Origin: a bacterium
Lineage (GTDB): Bacteria; Zhuqueibacterota; Zhuqueibacteria; Oleimicrobiales; Geothermoviventaceae
NCBI GenBank assembly: GCA_028275345.1
Contig: JAPWUV010000005.1
Location: 1 to 64,000 of the forward strand
Length of the DNA: 64,000 nucleotides
Direction of reading: 5' to 3'
In this document: piece after piece, positions 35,161 to 43,388 of the stretch
Numbering within the stretch: the first letter of the stretch is position 1
How the letters are laid out: each line of letters starts with the position of its first letter
Position numbers and translations under genes: made by a program
The notes under the pieces: generated by a model
What the model saw: the letters and a program-made list of their open reading frames with translations, nothing else
The model's database searches: none
What the model was told of the DNA's origin: nothing

Positions 35161-36306
35161 TTACTCCCGATGCATCAGCAGATAGCCGACGCCTCCCCAC
35201 GATAGCACGCCCAAAATACCTCCCACGACTTTCCAGCCTGTGCCATCGGAGATGAGCCGGACCACATGAGGTCGATCCGGCGTGCCGCTCACACCCGGGG
35301 CATTCAACGCCCGATCCACCGCCGCCACAAGGTATTCCACTCCCGGTCGGCGCACATCGAATCCCGGGATCCTACCCATGTACGCGTTGCCCAGCATGGG
35401 GGTCATGCGCACCGCATTCCACTTGTCCGTCCCGATCGGCCGATAGACCAGGGCGACTATCCGGAGCGACCGATCCTCGAAAACCTGTGCCCGTACAGGA
35501 ATCGTGTGACCTTCCACTGCGACTCGGACCGGATGGTGAATAACGACAGGCGAAGTGTCATCCTCGCCCTCACTCGACGCCAATGGCAGCGGCGGCGGAG
35601 GCTCAGGCGCTCCGTCATGATCGAGGTACCCGTCGGGATCTTCCGCCCGTCTCGGATCCAGGTCCAGGGCCTTCGGAACTCCGTCGTCGTCCGCATCGTC
35701 CGCGAACCAGCGCCCCAGTCTCAACGAAAGGCTTGCGAAGGCCGAAGCTACCTGGTCGTCCTCCGAGCCCCTCGCGCGGACGTCAAGCTCGTCATTCAGG
35801 ACGTAACTGTACCGCACGCCGACATGGAGCGACAATCTCTGGTTCAAGCGGAATTCCAGACCGGCGGTGGTGCAGCCGTAGAGCTCCGTCCCCCGTTGCG
35901 TCCACGACCTTCCGCCTTGCATCCAAGAGCCCCCTGTGTCCTTGGCCCTCCAATGAACGGCGCCTCCGCCCACTCCCACAAAGGGCGTAATCCTCGACAG
36001 CGGCCGAAACAGGATGCGCAGCTCCGCCCCTACCTCGCCCACGTCGGTCCGGTGCCAATTCGTATCAGGCACCGAGCCTCTTGACCACCCGCCAGCAGCA
36101 TGTACCGAGATGGCAGCGTAGGGAGACAGGTGGTACCCAAAGGAGATCATCCCTAAAGGACCGATCTTCGCCGAATCCTGATCCCCCTCAATCCGCATCC
36201 CCCCCAACCCCCACGAAATCCAGAAGGGCTTCGGCAGGCTCTGAGGATACGCCTCCACGCCCAACATCACCCCCGCAAGCATGCAGAAGACCGTGCTTCG
36301 GCGCAT
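35161..36306 (-). CDS. Probable outer-membrane protein with C-terminal beta-sandwich and membrane anchor
   Basis: About 381 residues. A short signal peptide (MRRSTVFCMLAGVMLGVEA) is followed by about 190 residues of alternating strands, typical of an 8-strand OmpA/OmpW-like barrel (AELRILFRPLSRITPFVGVG, LSLHVGVRYSYVLNDEL). Then comes an Asp-rich stretch, DDADDDGVPKALDLDP, of the thrombospondin-3 calcium-binding type. An Ig-like sandwich (HHPVRVAVEGHTIPVRAQVF) and a final hydrophobic helix (VVGGILGVLSWGGVGYLLM) end it. The ATG at 36306 has GGAG eight bases upstream and a consensus promoter about 70 bases away. Function unknown. The combination of a barrel-like domain and a C-terminal helix is unusual. 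Confidence 0.72.
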   Translation of the reverse strand: MRRSTVFCMLAGVMLGVEAYPQSLPKPFWISWGLGGMRIEGDQDSAKIGPLGMISFGYHLSPYAAISVHAAGGWSRGSVPDTNWHRTDVGEVGAELRILFRPLSRITPFVGVGGGAVHWRAKDTGGSWMQGGRSWTQRGTELYGCTTAGLEFRLNQRLSLHVGVRYSYVLNDELDVRARGSEDDQVASAFASLSLRLGRWFADDADDDGVPKALDLDPRRAEDPDGYLDHDGAPEPPPPLPLASSEGEDDTSPVVIHHPVRVAVEGHTIPVRAQVFEDRSLRIVALVYRPIGTDKWNAVRMTPMLGNAYMGRIPGFDVRRPGVEYLVAAVDRALNAPGVSGTPDRPHVVRLISDGTGWKVVGGILGVLSWGGVGYLLMHRE

Positions 36307-36374
36307 CGCTCGCACTCCGCGTGTCAACGAGACTCCTGGCCTCGTACAGGCGCCGATTTTCGACGTTCGTGTCT

Positions 36375-36403
36375 AATGTACCCAAGCAGGGCGAAAATGT
36401 CAA
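36375..36403 (-). promoter_or_regulatory. Consensus sigma-70 promoter for the outer-membrane protein operon
   Basis: Minus strand TTGACA (36398-36403), exactly 17 bases, TACATT (36375-36380). Transcription should start near 36368, leaving a leader of about 60 bases. The perfect -35 box makes it the clearest promoter of the window. Its TTGGGTACATT string is identical to that in front of galT. Confidence 0.8.
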
Positions 36404-36742
36404 GGCCGAAATGGCTCCCATAACAAGATATAGGCGGGGCCCCTTGTGATCCACAAGACATGACCGATAGATCCTCCCGAAGCCGGCCTCCGCTCAACAC
36501 CCTCCTGCCGCTGGCTTGGGAACAAGAACTCTCTCGAATGTAGAAGGCTCCCCTTCCATGGGGCGGCCGGAATGCAGTGCGGAAGTCTTGGCAGGCACGA
36601 ACTGAGCCTTCCCGCGCCGATCGCAACTCAAAGCTGTCGCCCGACAGGGGGATGGTCTACGGGCACGAATCAGTAGGGAAGATGGAAACCCCACTCCGTT
36701 CTCTACGGGGATCCGAGGCCCATTTGCCCGGAATGTCGGACC
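36404..36742. other. Intergenic stretch without a supported gene
   Basis: About 340 bases between the end of the PspC-domain gene and the promoter of the outer-membrane protein operon. Short open frames on both strands have no recognisable protein character. A weak hairpin (CTGTC-GCCC-GACAG, 36634-36647) followed on the minus strand by CTTTG may be the end of the PspC transcript. I see nothing else here. Confidence 0.5.
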
Positions 36743-37501
36743 TCACCCACTCCGAGCGCCTCGGACTCCCTCAGCGGAATCCGGTGCAAGCACGGGGCTC
36801 TCAGGCGTCACCAGAGCCATGATCACATAGGCGATGACGCCCAGAGCGGGAGTCGTCAATAGCGTCCCCAGGATCCAGAGGAGACGGATGAGGGTGGGGT
36901 CGGTGTGGAAATATTCAGCCAGACCCGCGCACACGCCCGCCAGCATCCTTCCTTGGCGGGCCCGATACAATCGACGTGGAACCCCCGGGGCTGGACCAGC
37001 AGAGGCCTCCTCGGTTTGCCGAGAGCGGCTCTCCGCGTCGATCCTCTCGTGCGAAGGCCCCCGCCTTTCCTCGGTGCTCAGCAGGTACGCTATGTACGCC
37101 ACTCCTGCCAGGATGACCAGCAGCGGAAGAAGGTCAAACCCTCGATCCCAGCCCCACATGAAATGGGTGTGAGCACCCCAGGGATGCCAGTAGGGGAAGA
37201 ATCCGAGGGGATGCCACCTGCCAGCGAATAGAGCGAGCCCAATCAGAATCAGCACGATCCCCACGCCCACTCCGGCCCCGCCGCCCTTCGGGACAGATTC
37301 CGGAACCGAGTCGGGGTGCTTTGGAATCAACAGCCACGCAGCAAGGTACATCCAGATGCCCAGACCACCGGCCAGCCCCGCCAACACCCAGAGGATCCTG
37401 ATGATGGTCGGATCCGCATTCAAGTACTCGGCCAAGCCTCCGCACACTCCCGCGAGCATCTGATTGGCTGAGGAGCGATAGAGGCGCTTCGTTTCAGACA
37501 T
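36743..37501 (-). CDS. Membrane protein with two PspC domains
   Basis: A 252-residue protein. A PspC domain at each end (about residues 5-62, LYRSSANQMLAGVCGGLAEY; about 176-235, LYRARQGRMLAGVCAGLAEY) flanks a middle part. That middle part has two membrane segments and a Trp/His-rich stretch between them (RWHPLGFFPYWHPWGAHTHF). PspC domains carry a membrane helix and act in envelope-stress sensing. The duplication with a central hydrophobic part is known in uncharacterised proteins. No pspA or pspB is near. GGGAGG is seven bases before the ATG at 37501. The open frame upstream is a shadow of the neighbouring pcm gene. Confidence 0.87.
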   Translation of the reverse strand: MSETKRLYRSSANQMLAGVCGGLAEYLNADPTIIRILWVLAGLAGGLGIWMYLAAWLLIPKHPDSVPESVPKGGGAGVGVGIVLILIGLALFAGRWHPLGFFPYWHPWGAHTHFMWGWDRGFDLLPLLVILAGVAYIAYLLSTEERRGPSHERIDAESRSRQTEEASAGPAPGVPRRLYRARQGRMLAGVCAGLAEYFHTDPTLIRLLWILGTLLTTPALGVIAYVIMALVTPESPVLAPDSAEGVRGARSG

Positions 37502-37599
37502 GAGCTTCCCTCCCTTGCCAGCACCGCCGTTCCAGGCATCTCCGTCTACGTCGCCCGGGAAGGATAGTTGCAGCGAAGCGGGCCAATCGGAGCGCCGAC

Positions 37600-38340
37600 T
37601 CAGCGTTTCTGCGCCTCCCCGGTCATGGGGACAAATCGGACGGGGATCACGCTTCGCCGACGGATGCGTCCCGACTCGTCCTTGGTCACAACAATGAGGT
37701 CCTGGCTCCAGTCGCCCACCGGGATCACCAACCTGCCCCCCGGCTTGAGCTGATCGATGAGCGGGCGAGGCACATCCTCGGGTGCGGCGGTCACGATGAT
37801 CCCATCGAAGGGCGCTTCCTCCGGCCACCCGAAGTAGCCGTCTCCGTGCTTCACGTGTACGTTCTTGTAGCCAAGCCGCACCAAGCGTTCCGCAGCTTCC
37901 TCCGCCAGGGGTTTCACGATCTCGATGCTGTAGACCTGACCGGCGATTTCCGCCAATACTGCCGCCTGGTAGCCGGAGCCGGTCCCAACCTCCAGCACCT
38001 TTTCCCCACCCTTCAGCTGGAGACATTCCGTCATCAAGGCGACGATGTACGGCTGGGAGATCGTCTGACCATACCCGATGGGCAAGGGCGTGTCGTCGTA
38101 CGCATTGTCGCGCAGGCCCGCCGGGACGAACTCATGGCGGGGGACCTTCCGCATGGCCTCCAGGACCAGCCGGTCCTTCACCCCGCGAGCAATGATCTGC
38201 TCCTCAACCATGCGCTGGCGCTGGGCGGTGTAGGGATCTTCCTGATTCACCGAGCCTCGGCCTTTCGTTTGAGAATCGGTGCAGCCATTGGGGCGCATGA
38301 TGCCCAAGACCAACGCCGCCAACACCAACGTTCGCCACAC
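37600..38340 (-). CDS. pcm: Protein-L-isoaspartate O-methyltransferase, with export signal
   Basis: A 246-residue protein. Residues about 40-245 are a complete Pcm: [46 protein letters not shown] and the SAM loop [15 protein letters not shown]. It methylates isoaspartyl residues in damaged proteins for repair. The first 20 residues ([14 protein letters not shown], then RPNGC) are a hydrophobic stretch absent from cytoplasmic Pcm, so the enzyme may be exported or anchored. The cysteine at 20 lacks a canonical lipobox. The start is GTG, nine bases after GGGAGG. SAM supply outside the cytoplasm would be a problem, so an inner-face anchor is also possible. Confidence 0.9.
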   Translation of the reverse strand: MWRTLVLAALVLGIMRPNGCTDSQTKGRGSVNQEDPYTAQRQRMVEEQIIARGVKDRLVLEAMRKVPRHEFVPAGLRDNAYDDTPLPIGYGQTISQPYIVALMTECLQLKGGEKVLEVGTGSGYQAAVLAEIAGQVYSIEIVKPLAEEAAERLVRLGYKNVHVKHGDGYFGWPEEAPFDGIIVTAAPEDVPRPLIDQLKPGGRLVIPVGDWSQDLIVVTKDESGRIRRRSVIPVRFVPMTGEAQKR

Positions 38341-38458
38341 GGCGCATCACCTCCCGGGTGGCCGCCAAAGAGCCCAAGCTTCGACGAGGACATTGCCAAG
38401 CGCTCCTCCTTCGCACCTCACCGGTTTTCTACATCGACGCGGGCTGGAAGATCCGCAG

Positions 38459-39445
38459 CTACGCTTCACTTCCCGGCGCCGCCAAGGCAATCTCTCGCTG
38501 GAGGAGTTCCTCGACGTGAGCGCAGACGCTTCGGCCCAACGCGCCCAGCGCGTAGCCACCTTCGAGCACGGAGACCACCCGGCCCCGCGCAGGACTGGCC
38601 GCCGCAATCTCGCACACGATCTGCGTCAGCCTTCGGATGCCCTGCTCCGTGACGCGCATTCCTCCGAGCAGATCTCCCTGCTGCAGGTCAAAGCCGGCTG
38701 AGATGAGCACGAGGTCCGGCCCGAAAGCCAATGCCCGGGGCTTCAGTACTTCCAGGAACACCTGCTCGTAGATGGCGTCGTCCGCCCCTGCCCCCAAGGG
38801 AACATTGACGGTAGTGCCTTCTCCGGCGCCATGACCCGTCTCCGTTCGAGTCCCCGTGCCCGGGTAGTGGGGGAACTGGTGGACGCTGAAGTACAGGACC
38901 GCAGGGTCTTCGTAGAAGACCTCCTGCGTCCCGTTGCCGTGGTGGACATCCCAGTCTACGATCAGGATGCGTTCCAAGCGGTGTTGGATCTGCGCATAGC
39001 GCGCCGCGATGGCCACATTGTTGAAGAGACAGAATCCCATGCCTCGGTCAGGGCAGGCGTGATGGCCTGGCGGACGCACCGCACAGAACGCATTCCGCAC
39101 TCGGCCTGAGTTCACCGCGTCCACCGCGTCGAGGACGCCTCCGACGGCGTGGAGAGCCACCTCGAAGGAAGCCGGCGAAAGCGGAGTATCCGCATCCAGC
39201 GCCCCGCCGCCTGCATTGCAGATCTCCCGCACGGCGCGCACGTACTCCTCCCGATGCACGGCAAGTACCCAGCGGAGATCGACGGGACGCGGCTCCAGGA
39301 TTTCCAGCCGTGACCACAGGGAGCGATCTTTCAAAGCCGAGACGATGGCCCTAAGCCTTTCGGGCGACTCGGGATGTCCAGGCCCCGTGAGATGTCGCAA
39401 GTAAACATCTCCGTAGACAAGCGCCGTGGCTTTGCCCTGTTCCAT
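38459..39445 (-). CDS. Histone-deacetylase-family (AcuC/acetylpolyamine amidohydrolase-like) hydrolase
   Basis: About 328 residues. The class II HDAC-like fold shows HPESPERLRAI, the histidine pair AVRPPGHHA, the zinc ligands DWDVHHGNGTQ (Asp, His) and LISAGFD (second Asp), and the tyrosine of LEGGYALGAL. It removes acyl groups from an N-acyl amine. Bacterial relatives act on acetylpolyamines or acetyl-CoA synthetase. The ATG at 39445 has GGGAG six bases before it. An ATG two codons earlier touches the ribosome site. The nfi gene stops two bases upstream, so the pair is coupled. Confidence 0.88.
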   Translation of the reverse strand: MEQGKATALVYGDVYLRHLTGPGHPESPERLRAIVSALKDRSLWSRLEILEPRPVDLRWVLAVHREEYVRAVREICNAGGGALDADTPLSPASFEVALHAVGGVLDAVDAVNSGRVRNAFCAVRPPGHHACPDRGMGFCLFNNVAIAARYAQIQHRLERILIVDWDVHHGNGTQEVFYEDPAVLYFSVHQFPHYPGTGTRTETGHGAGEGTTVNVPLGAGADDAIYEQVFLEVLKPRALAFGPDLVLISAGFDLQQGDLLGGMRVTEQGIRRLTQIVCEIAAASPARGRVVSVLEGGYALGALGRSVCAHVEELLQREIALAAPGSEA

Positions 39446-39447
39446 GC

Positions 39448-40188
39448 TCATCTCCCGGCCTTCGGGTTACCGCCTCCTCGGCCAGCATCTACAAAGCCCG
39501 CTCCGACGCCTCTTTCCGCTTCTTCCCGAAGCCGGTTTGTCAGGATGTGCGCGCGACGGGTCGGTTCCGGGAGCCGGAAACGCGTGCAGCAGGCCAGAAC
39601 AACTTCAATGGCCCGCTCCAGGCTGATCTTGTGGCCCACGGAAACGAAGATAGGCTTGACCCCCTTCCGAGTGCGTAAAACCGCACCGAGCATGTCTTCG
39701 CCGTCCATCAGGGGGGAATAGTCCCCCGGGTTGGGGCCGGGTTCTTCGAAGCTCCCCACGAGCCGAGTCTTGGCGCAACCGATCGTAGGGACATCGAGGA
39801 GCAATCCAATATGGGAAGCCAACCCGAACCTCCGCGGATGAGCGATGCCCTGTCCGTCCAGAATCACGGCATCGGGCGTGATGTCCAAAGAACGGAAGGC
39901 TTCCAACAGGATCGGAGCCTCGCGAAAGCTGAGAAGCCCCGGAATGTACGGGAAGGAGCTTTCCCCGAATACCGTCTTGGCTTCGACCGTCTCTTGGGCG
40001 ACCACGTCGTACGCCACGACGGCCGCATAGACCCGAGGTGAGGACTTGGAAAAGCTGACGTCCGCGCCCGCCACCCAACGCAACTTCTGTGGCCCTCCTG
40101 CGGCGGAGACGAGCCTCCGGAGCTCCTCCTGAATCCCCACCGCCTGGCGGTAATCGACATCCCAAGGGTGAAGATTCCGCACATTCAT
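39448..40188 (-). CDS. nfi: Endonuclease V (deoxyinosine 3' endonuclease)
   Basis: A 246-residue protein. Signatures are WVAGADVSFSKSSPRVYAA (first acidic metal ligand), GESSFPYIPGLLSFREAP (the PYIPGLLSFRE wedge motif), ILDGQGIAHPRRFGLASHIG and TIGCAKTRL. The motifs are all intact. It nicks DNA one base 3' of deoxyinosine to start repair of deaminated adenine. The long upstream extension of the frame is not Nfi-like. The ATG before NVRNLHPWDVDYRQAV is chosen, with GGAG ten bases upstream. It lies next to a NUDIX gene, both being nucleotide-quality genes. Confidence 0.93.
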   Translation of the reverse strand: MNVRNLHPWDVDYRQAVGIQEELRRLVSAAGGPQKLRWVAGADVSFSKSSPRVYAAVVAYDVVAQETVEAKTVFGESSFPYIPGLLSFREAPILLEAFRSLDITPDAVILDGQGIAHPRRFGLASHIGLLLDVPTIGCAKTRLVGSFEEPGPNPGDYSPLMDGEDMLGAVLRTRKGVKPIFVSVGHKISLERAIEVVLACCTRFRLPEPTRRAHILTNRLREEAERGVGAGFVDAGRGGGNPKAGR

Positions 40189-40258
40189 TTCGACGGCTCT
40201 CCAGGACCTTCCGCGGATGGGGTACCCGTTGCGAGGGCCGATCCCCTTGAGGGCACGA

Positions 40259-40807
40259 TCAGCTCCCGTCCCGCTCGCGCAGCTCCTCCAGCACCTGACG
40301 GTGGACACGGAAGGCGAAATCCTCCGGCAGCAGGGCAAGCGGGAAGAAACGGACCTCAGAGGCGTCGTCGCCCGCCTGCAGATTGCCGCCCCGCCACTGG
40401 CCGCGGAACACGATTAGCACCACGTGCGTGCGTTCGTCCTCGAAGGCCGAATAGACCCCGAGAAGCTCCCCAATGGCGACCTCACAGCCGGTTTCCTCCT
40501 TGGCCTCCCTCACGGCGGCTTCGCGAATGTCCTCATCCCACTCGACGAACCCAGCGGGTAGGCTCCAGAGCCCTTGTCGCGGCTCGTATTTCCGCCGCAC
40601 CAGGAGCACCTGGCCGTCGTGGATCACCACGACAGCCACAGCTGGCGCCGGGTTGAAGTAATGCACGTAACCGCAGACGGTGCACACCGGCCTAAGTCTC
40701 CCCTCCCTCCTCTGCACCGCCATTGGGCTTCCGCATTTCGGGCAAAACCGGAATTCCGGCGGTTTCAAAGGTCGGTCCGGCTTGCTCCCACAACCTTCGG
40801 CTTTCAC
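40259..40807 (-). CDS. NUDIX hydrolase with N-terminal zinc ribbon
   Basis: A 182-residue protein. A zinc ribbon (FCPKCGSPM, then VCTVCGYVHYFNPAPAV) resembles NudC/YfcD-like proteins. The Nudix box is GFVEWDEDIREAAVREAKEE, with all Gly, Glu and Arg positions of GX5EX7REUXEEXGU. It hydrolyses a nucleoside diphosphate linked to another group. The substrate is unknown. The GTG start has GGAGG seven bases before and overlaps the amidase stop (GTGA), so it is translated after the amidase. Confidence 0.9.
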   Translation of the reverse strand: MKAEGCGSKPDRPLKPPEFRFCPKCGSPMAVQRREGRLRPVCTVCGYVHYFNPAPAVAVVVIHDGQVLLVRRKYEPRQGLWSLPAGFVEWDEDIREAAVREAKEETGCEVAIGELLGVYSAFEDERTHVVLIVFRGQWRGGNLQAGDDASEVRFFPLALLPEDFAFRVHRQVLEELRERDGS

Positions 40808-42624
40808 GGGGTCGCCTCCTTCAGGAACTTCTCAAGAGCCTCGGTGACCGCTTTCGCCACTTCCCGTCGGTAGGCCGGCGTCCGGATTTGCATTTCCTCG
40901 GGAGGGTACATCATGAAGCCGGGTTCCGCAAGAACCGCCGGCATCTGGGTCGGTCGGCAGAGGGCGAGGTTGTCGTAGTAGAGGCCGAAGTTCTGAAAGC
41001 CGAGCCGGCGCAGGAGAGCCTCCTGAAGTTTGACCGCCAGGGGATAGCTCTGAGGATGGTAGTAGTAGACGCTCGTCCCGTGATTCTCGAAGGGATTCAC
41101 CCCGTCCGGCAAGGCGTTGTGGTGGAGGCTCAACAGCACATGCGGTCGGAGCACCCGTGCCAGAATCGGCCGCGCGCGCAAGCTCGCTGGGCGCCGATCA
41201 TCTCGCGTGAGAAAAACCCTTGCCCCTTTCCGCTCCAAAGCCCGTTTCACGGCCAACGTGAGCTCGTAGTTGGCATCCTTCTCGGGGTAGCCATCCGGCC
41301 CGACCGCCCCCGGATCGGGGAAGTGCCCGGGGTCCAGAAGGATCGTTAGCCCACGCAGGGGCGAAAGCGGCCACCCGGAGAGGCGTGGAGGCTTGCGGAT
41401 GTCGAGCACGAAATCGTTGCCGTCGTAGTCCGCGTCGTAGCCCCAATGAGAGCGGCTGGCGAGGCGAATGCGGAGCTCATACACATCCCGGTCCCGCTGC
41501 TTCCAGCGAATGTCTTTGATCAGCGGACTCGGGAACTGGTGGCGGATCCAATCCGTCTCAGCCTTGGCCCCGTAGAACGTGACGAGCAATTCCGTCGGCG
41601 AGGTCTTCTGCTCGACCCGGAAGGGCAAGCGCTCCCGTGTGAAGACGCGCACTCGCATCCAGTCCCCGCGGTCTTCGGTGCGCACCACCTGAATTACGCT
41701 GTGAGCGGGAGGCGTCCCCGGCGGCAGAAATTCCACAGCATCCCGCGGAACCCAAGTCTCCTCGTCGTCCGAAAGTCGAGCCCGAACGTAGCTCCCCTCC
41801 CGGCCGGTGATCCACAGCTTCACTCCTTCTGGCAAGAATAGATCGTACCCGAGGCCCGGGCCCGTTCGCGCCACGGTCTGCTGGCGGCGCAATCGGCCCA
41901 CTTTCGGGATCCGCTCGCGCACGACGGTGAGCCGGCCCGGCGCCGTCACGCGAAGCGTGTCTTTTCCCCCTCGCGTCAGAAACAGACGAATGCGCGCCTC
42001 GCGGACCGAATCCGACGGCTGGAGCCGGACCACCCCAGTGTAGATGCCGCGGAGCAACGGGGCATCGCTCACGCGAGCGCTCCCGAAGACGGTTTCCCCC
42101 CAATAGAAGAGGCGAGAGGGGGGTTGCTCCACCATCGGCACCGCTCCCGTGAGGCCGTCGATCCGGAAAAAGGCCGTGCACCCCGGTGTGGCCTTCATCG
42201 CTACCCGCACCAGTTCCCCCGGACACAGCTCGAGATCCTCCTGGGGGAAAACGTACGACCCATCCACCACCAGCGTATCCTCCGGGCACGGCGCCAAGGG
42301 CTGAAGGATTGTGACCCGGCGTTGCAACACGACGGAGTCGGCTCCGGCTCGGGCCACACACCGGAAAACGAAGTCGCCTCTCTCCACCGGCTGGAAGGCC
42401 AGGAAGCTCCCATCGGGATACAGCGGCACTGGCTGACGATTGATGAAGAACTCCGCATGCGGTGGCTGTACCTGGCCGAAGATGAAGGTGGAGTCGGTCG
42501 CCTGAATTCGGGCCCCTTCCAAAGGATAGATCACGCTGATCCGGAGCCGCTGTCCCCACAAGGCGCATGGCGACAAGGCCATCCACGCCACAAGGCAAGC
42601 CATCACGCTTCGCTTGCGAACCAT
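40804..42624 (-). CDS. N-acetylmuramoyl-L-alanine amidase (Amidase_3) with N-terminal beta domains
   Basis: About 606 residues. A signal peptide (SVMACLVAWMALSPCALWGQ) is followed by Ig-like stretches, an SH3b-like piece (VARTGPGLGYDLFLPEGVKLW, about 252-300), an AMIN-like segment (TELLVTFYGAKAETDWI), and the catalytic domain in the last 210 residues. Catalytic zinc ligands are His in LLDPGHFP, Glu in GYPEKDANYEL and His in LSLHHNAL. The catalytic acid is in VLAEPGFMMYP. It cleaves the amide between muramic acid and the stem peptide in the periplasm. The SH3b part may bind the cell wall. GAGG precedes the ATG at 42624. Nearby upstream start codons are possible. Confidence 0.9.
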   Translation of the reverse strand: MVRKRSVMACLVAWMALSPCALWGQRLRISVIYPLEGARIQATDSTFIFGQVQPPHAEFFINRQPVPLYPDGSFLAFQPVERGDFVFRCVARAGADSVVLQRRVTILQPLAPCPEDTLVVDGSYVFPQEDLELCPGELVRVAMKATPGCTAFFRIDGLTGAVPMVEQPPSRLFYWGETVFGSARVSDAPLLRGIYTGVVRLQPSDSVREARIRLFLTRGGKDTLRVTAPGRLTVVRERIPKVGRLRRQQTVARTGPGLGYDLFLPEGVKLWITGREGSYVRARLSDDEETWVPRDAVEFLPPGTPPAHSVIQVVRTEDRGDWMRVRVFTRERLPFRVEQKTSPTELLVTFYGAKAETDWIRHQFPSPLIKDIRWKQRDRDVYELRIRLASRSHWGYDADYDGNDFVLDIRKPPRLSGWPLSPLRGLTILLDPGHFPDPGAVGPDGYPEKDANYELTLAVKRALERKGARVFLTRDDRRPASLRARPILARVLRPHVLLSLHHNALPDGVNPFENHGTSVYYYHPQSYPLAVKLQEALLRRLGFQNFGLYYDNLALCRPTQMPAVLAEPGFMMYPPEEMQIRTPAYRREVAKAVTEALEKFLKEATP

Positions 42625-42676
42625 TGGCATCCTCACATTTCCACGGCCCGTACCGACTCCGGCGCTCCGCCGGACT

Positions 42677-42991
42677 TCAGCTCAGAGCCTCAAGGTGCTG
42701 GCGGAAAACCTCCTTCGGGACGCTAGCGAGCAGGTTGCTGGAGGCGGCAATAAGGATCACCAAATCGTCTGCCCAGCCGAGGAGTGGGGCCAAGAAATCG
42801 GGCAAGAAATCAAGCGGTGAAAGCACGTAGATCAATGCCGCAACGAACAGAAGTCTTGCCCCGAGGGGTACGCGAGGATCTTGGAGCAAGCGGAAGTGAA
42901 GCCTCACCAGTTTGGGCAGATTCCACAATAGCGTCAGCGTCGCGCCCGGATGCCGCGCACCCCTCCGGAGCACAGTCTTGAGCAGCTTCAC
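42677..42991 (-). CDS. YkvA/DUF1232 small membrane protein
   Basis: A 104-residue protein with the DUF1232 signature DPRVPLGARLLFVAALIYVLSP and FLPDFLAPLLGWADDLVIL. The family has two short membrane-spanning segments around a conserved Y-SP-DLIPD core. The function is not known. The GTG has GGGAG about five bases before. Ten bases separate it from the Mth938-like gene upstream. Confidence 0.88.
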   Translation of the reverse strand: MKLLKTVLRRGARHPGATLTLLWNLPKLVRLHFRLLQDPRVPLGARLLFVAALIYVLSPLDFLPDFLAPLLGWADDLVILIAASSNLLASVPKEVFRQHLEALS

Positions 42992-43001
42992 CTGTTCTCC
43001 C

Positions 43002-43346
43002 TCAGCAGGTCAGGTGAAAAGCCCCCAACACCTTCCGCGTACCCACCAGCCGATTGAATTCCTCCACGGCCAAGGCCGTCGGAGCGGCCCGCAGCTCAAT
43101 GCCCCGCTCTGCCAGAAACCGCTCCAGCTCCTCACTCACGCGCATCATGCCGAACTTACCCCGACCGACGATGAGCACCTCGGGGCCCGTTTCGTCGATC
43201 ACGTTCTTCACGTCGTCGAGCTGCAGGCGATGCCCCTCCTTCCGCCACCAGTTGGGACGAACCTTCTCCCCATTGACGAGCAGGTCGGCGCGGTATTCCT
43301 TCCCGTCGATCACCATGCGCCCGAAACTGTATTCTTCGATTCTCAC
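43002..43346 (-). CDS. Mth938-like (DUF498/NDUFAF3) domain protein
   Basis: A 114-residue protein. It has the family pattern IEEYSFGRMVIDGKEY near the N terminus and GPEVLIVGRGKFGMMRV with a C-terminal TALAVEEFNRL. The fold is known from Mth938. The role in bacteria is unclear, and a mitochondrial relative assists complex I assembly. It starts with GTG after GGGGAAGGGG. Gene order with menG suggests only co-transcription. Confidence 0.87.
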   Translation of the reverse strand: MRIEEYSFGRMVIDGKEYRADLLVNGEKVRPNWWRKEGHRLQLDDVKNVIDETGPEVLIVGRGKFGMMRVSEELERFLAERGIELRAAPTALAVEEFNRLVGTRKVLGAFHLTC

Positions 43347-43388
43347 TTCCCCTTCCCCTCGTCGCTTGTCAGAATGGACTCCGTCGTC

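Noticed and set aside
36324-36626. 100-codon open frame on the minus strand across the promoter
   Set aside because: It overlaps a consensus promoter, has no ribosome site and no recognisable protein.
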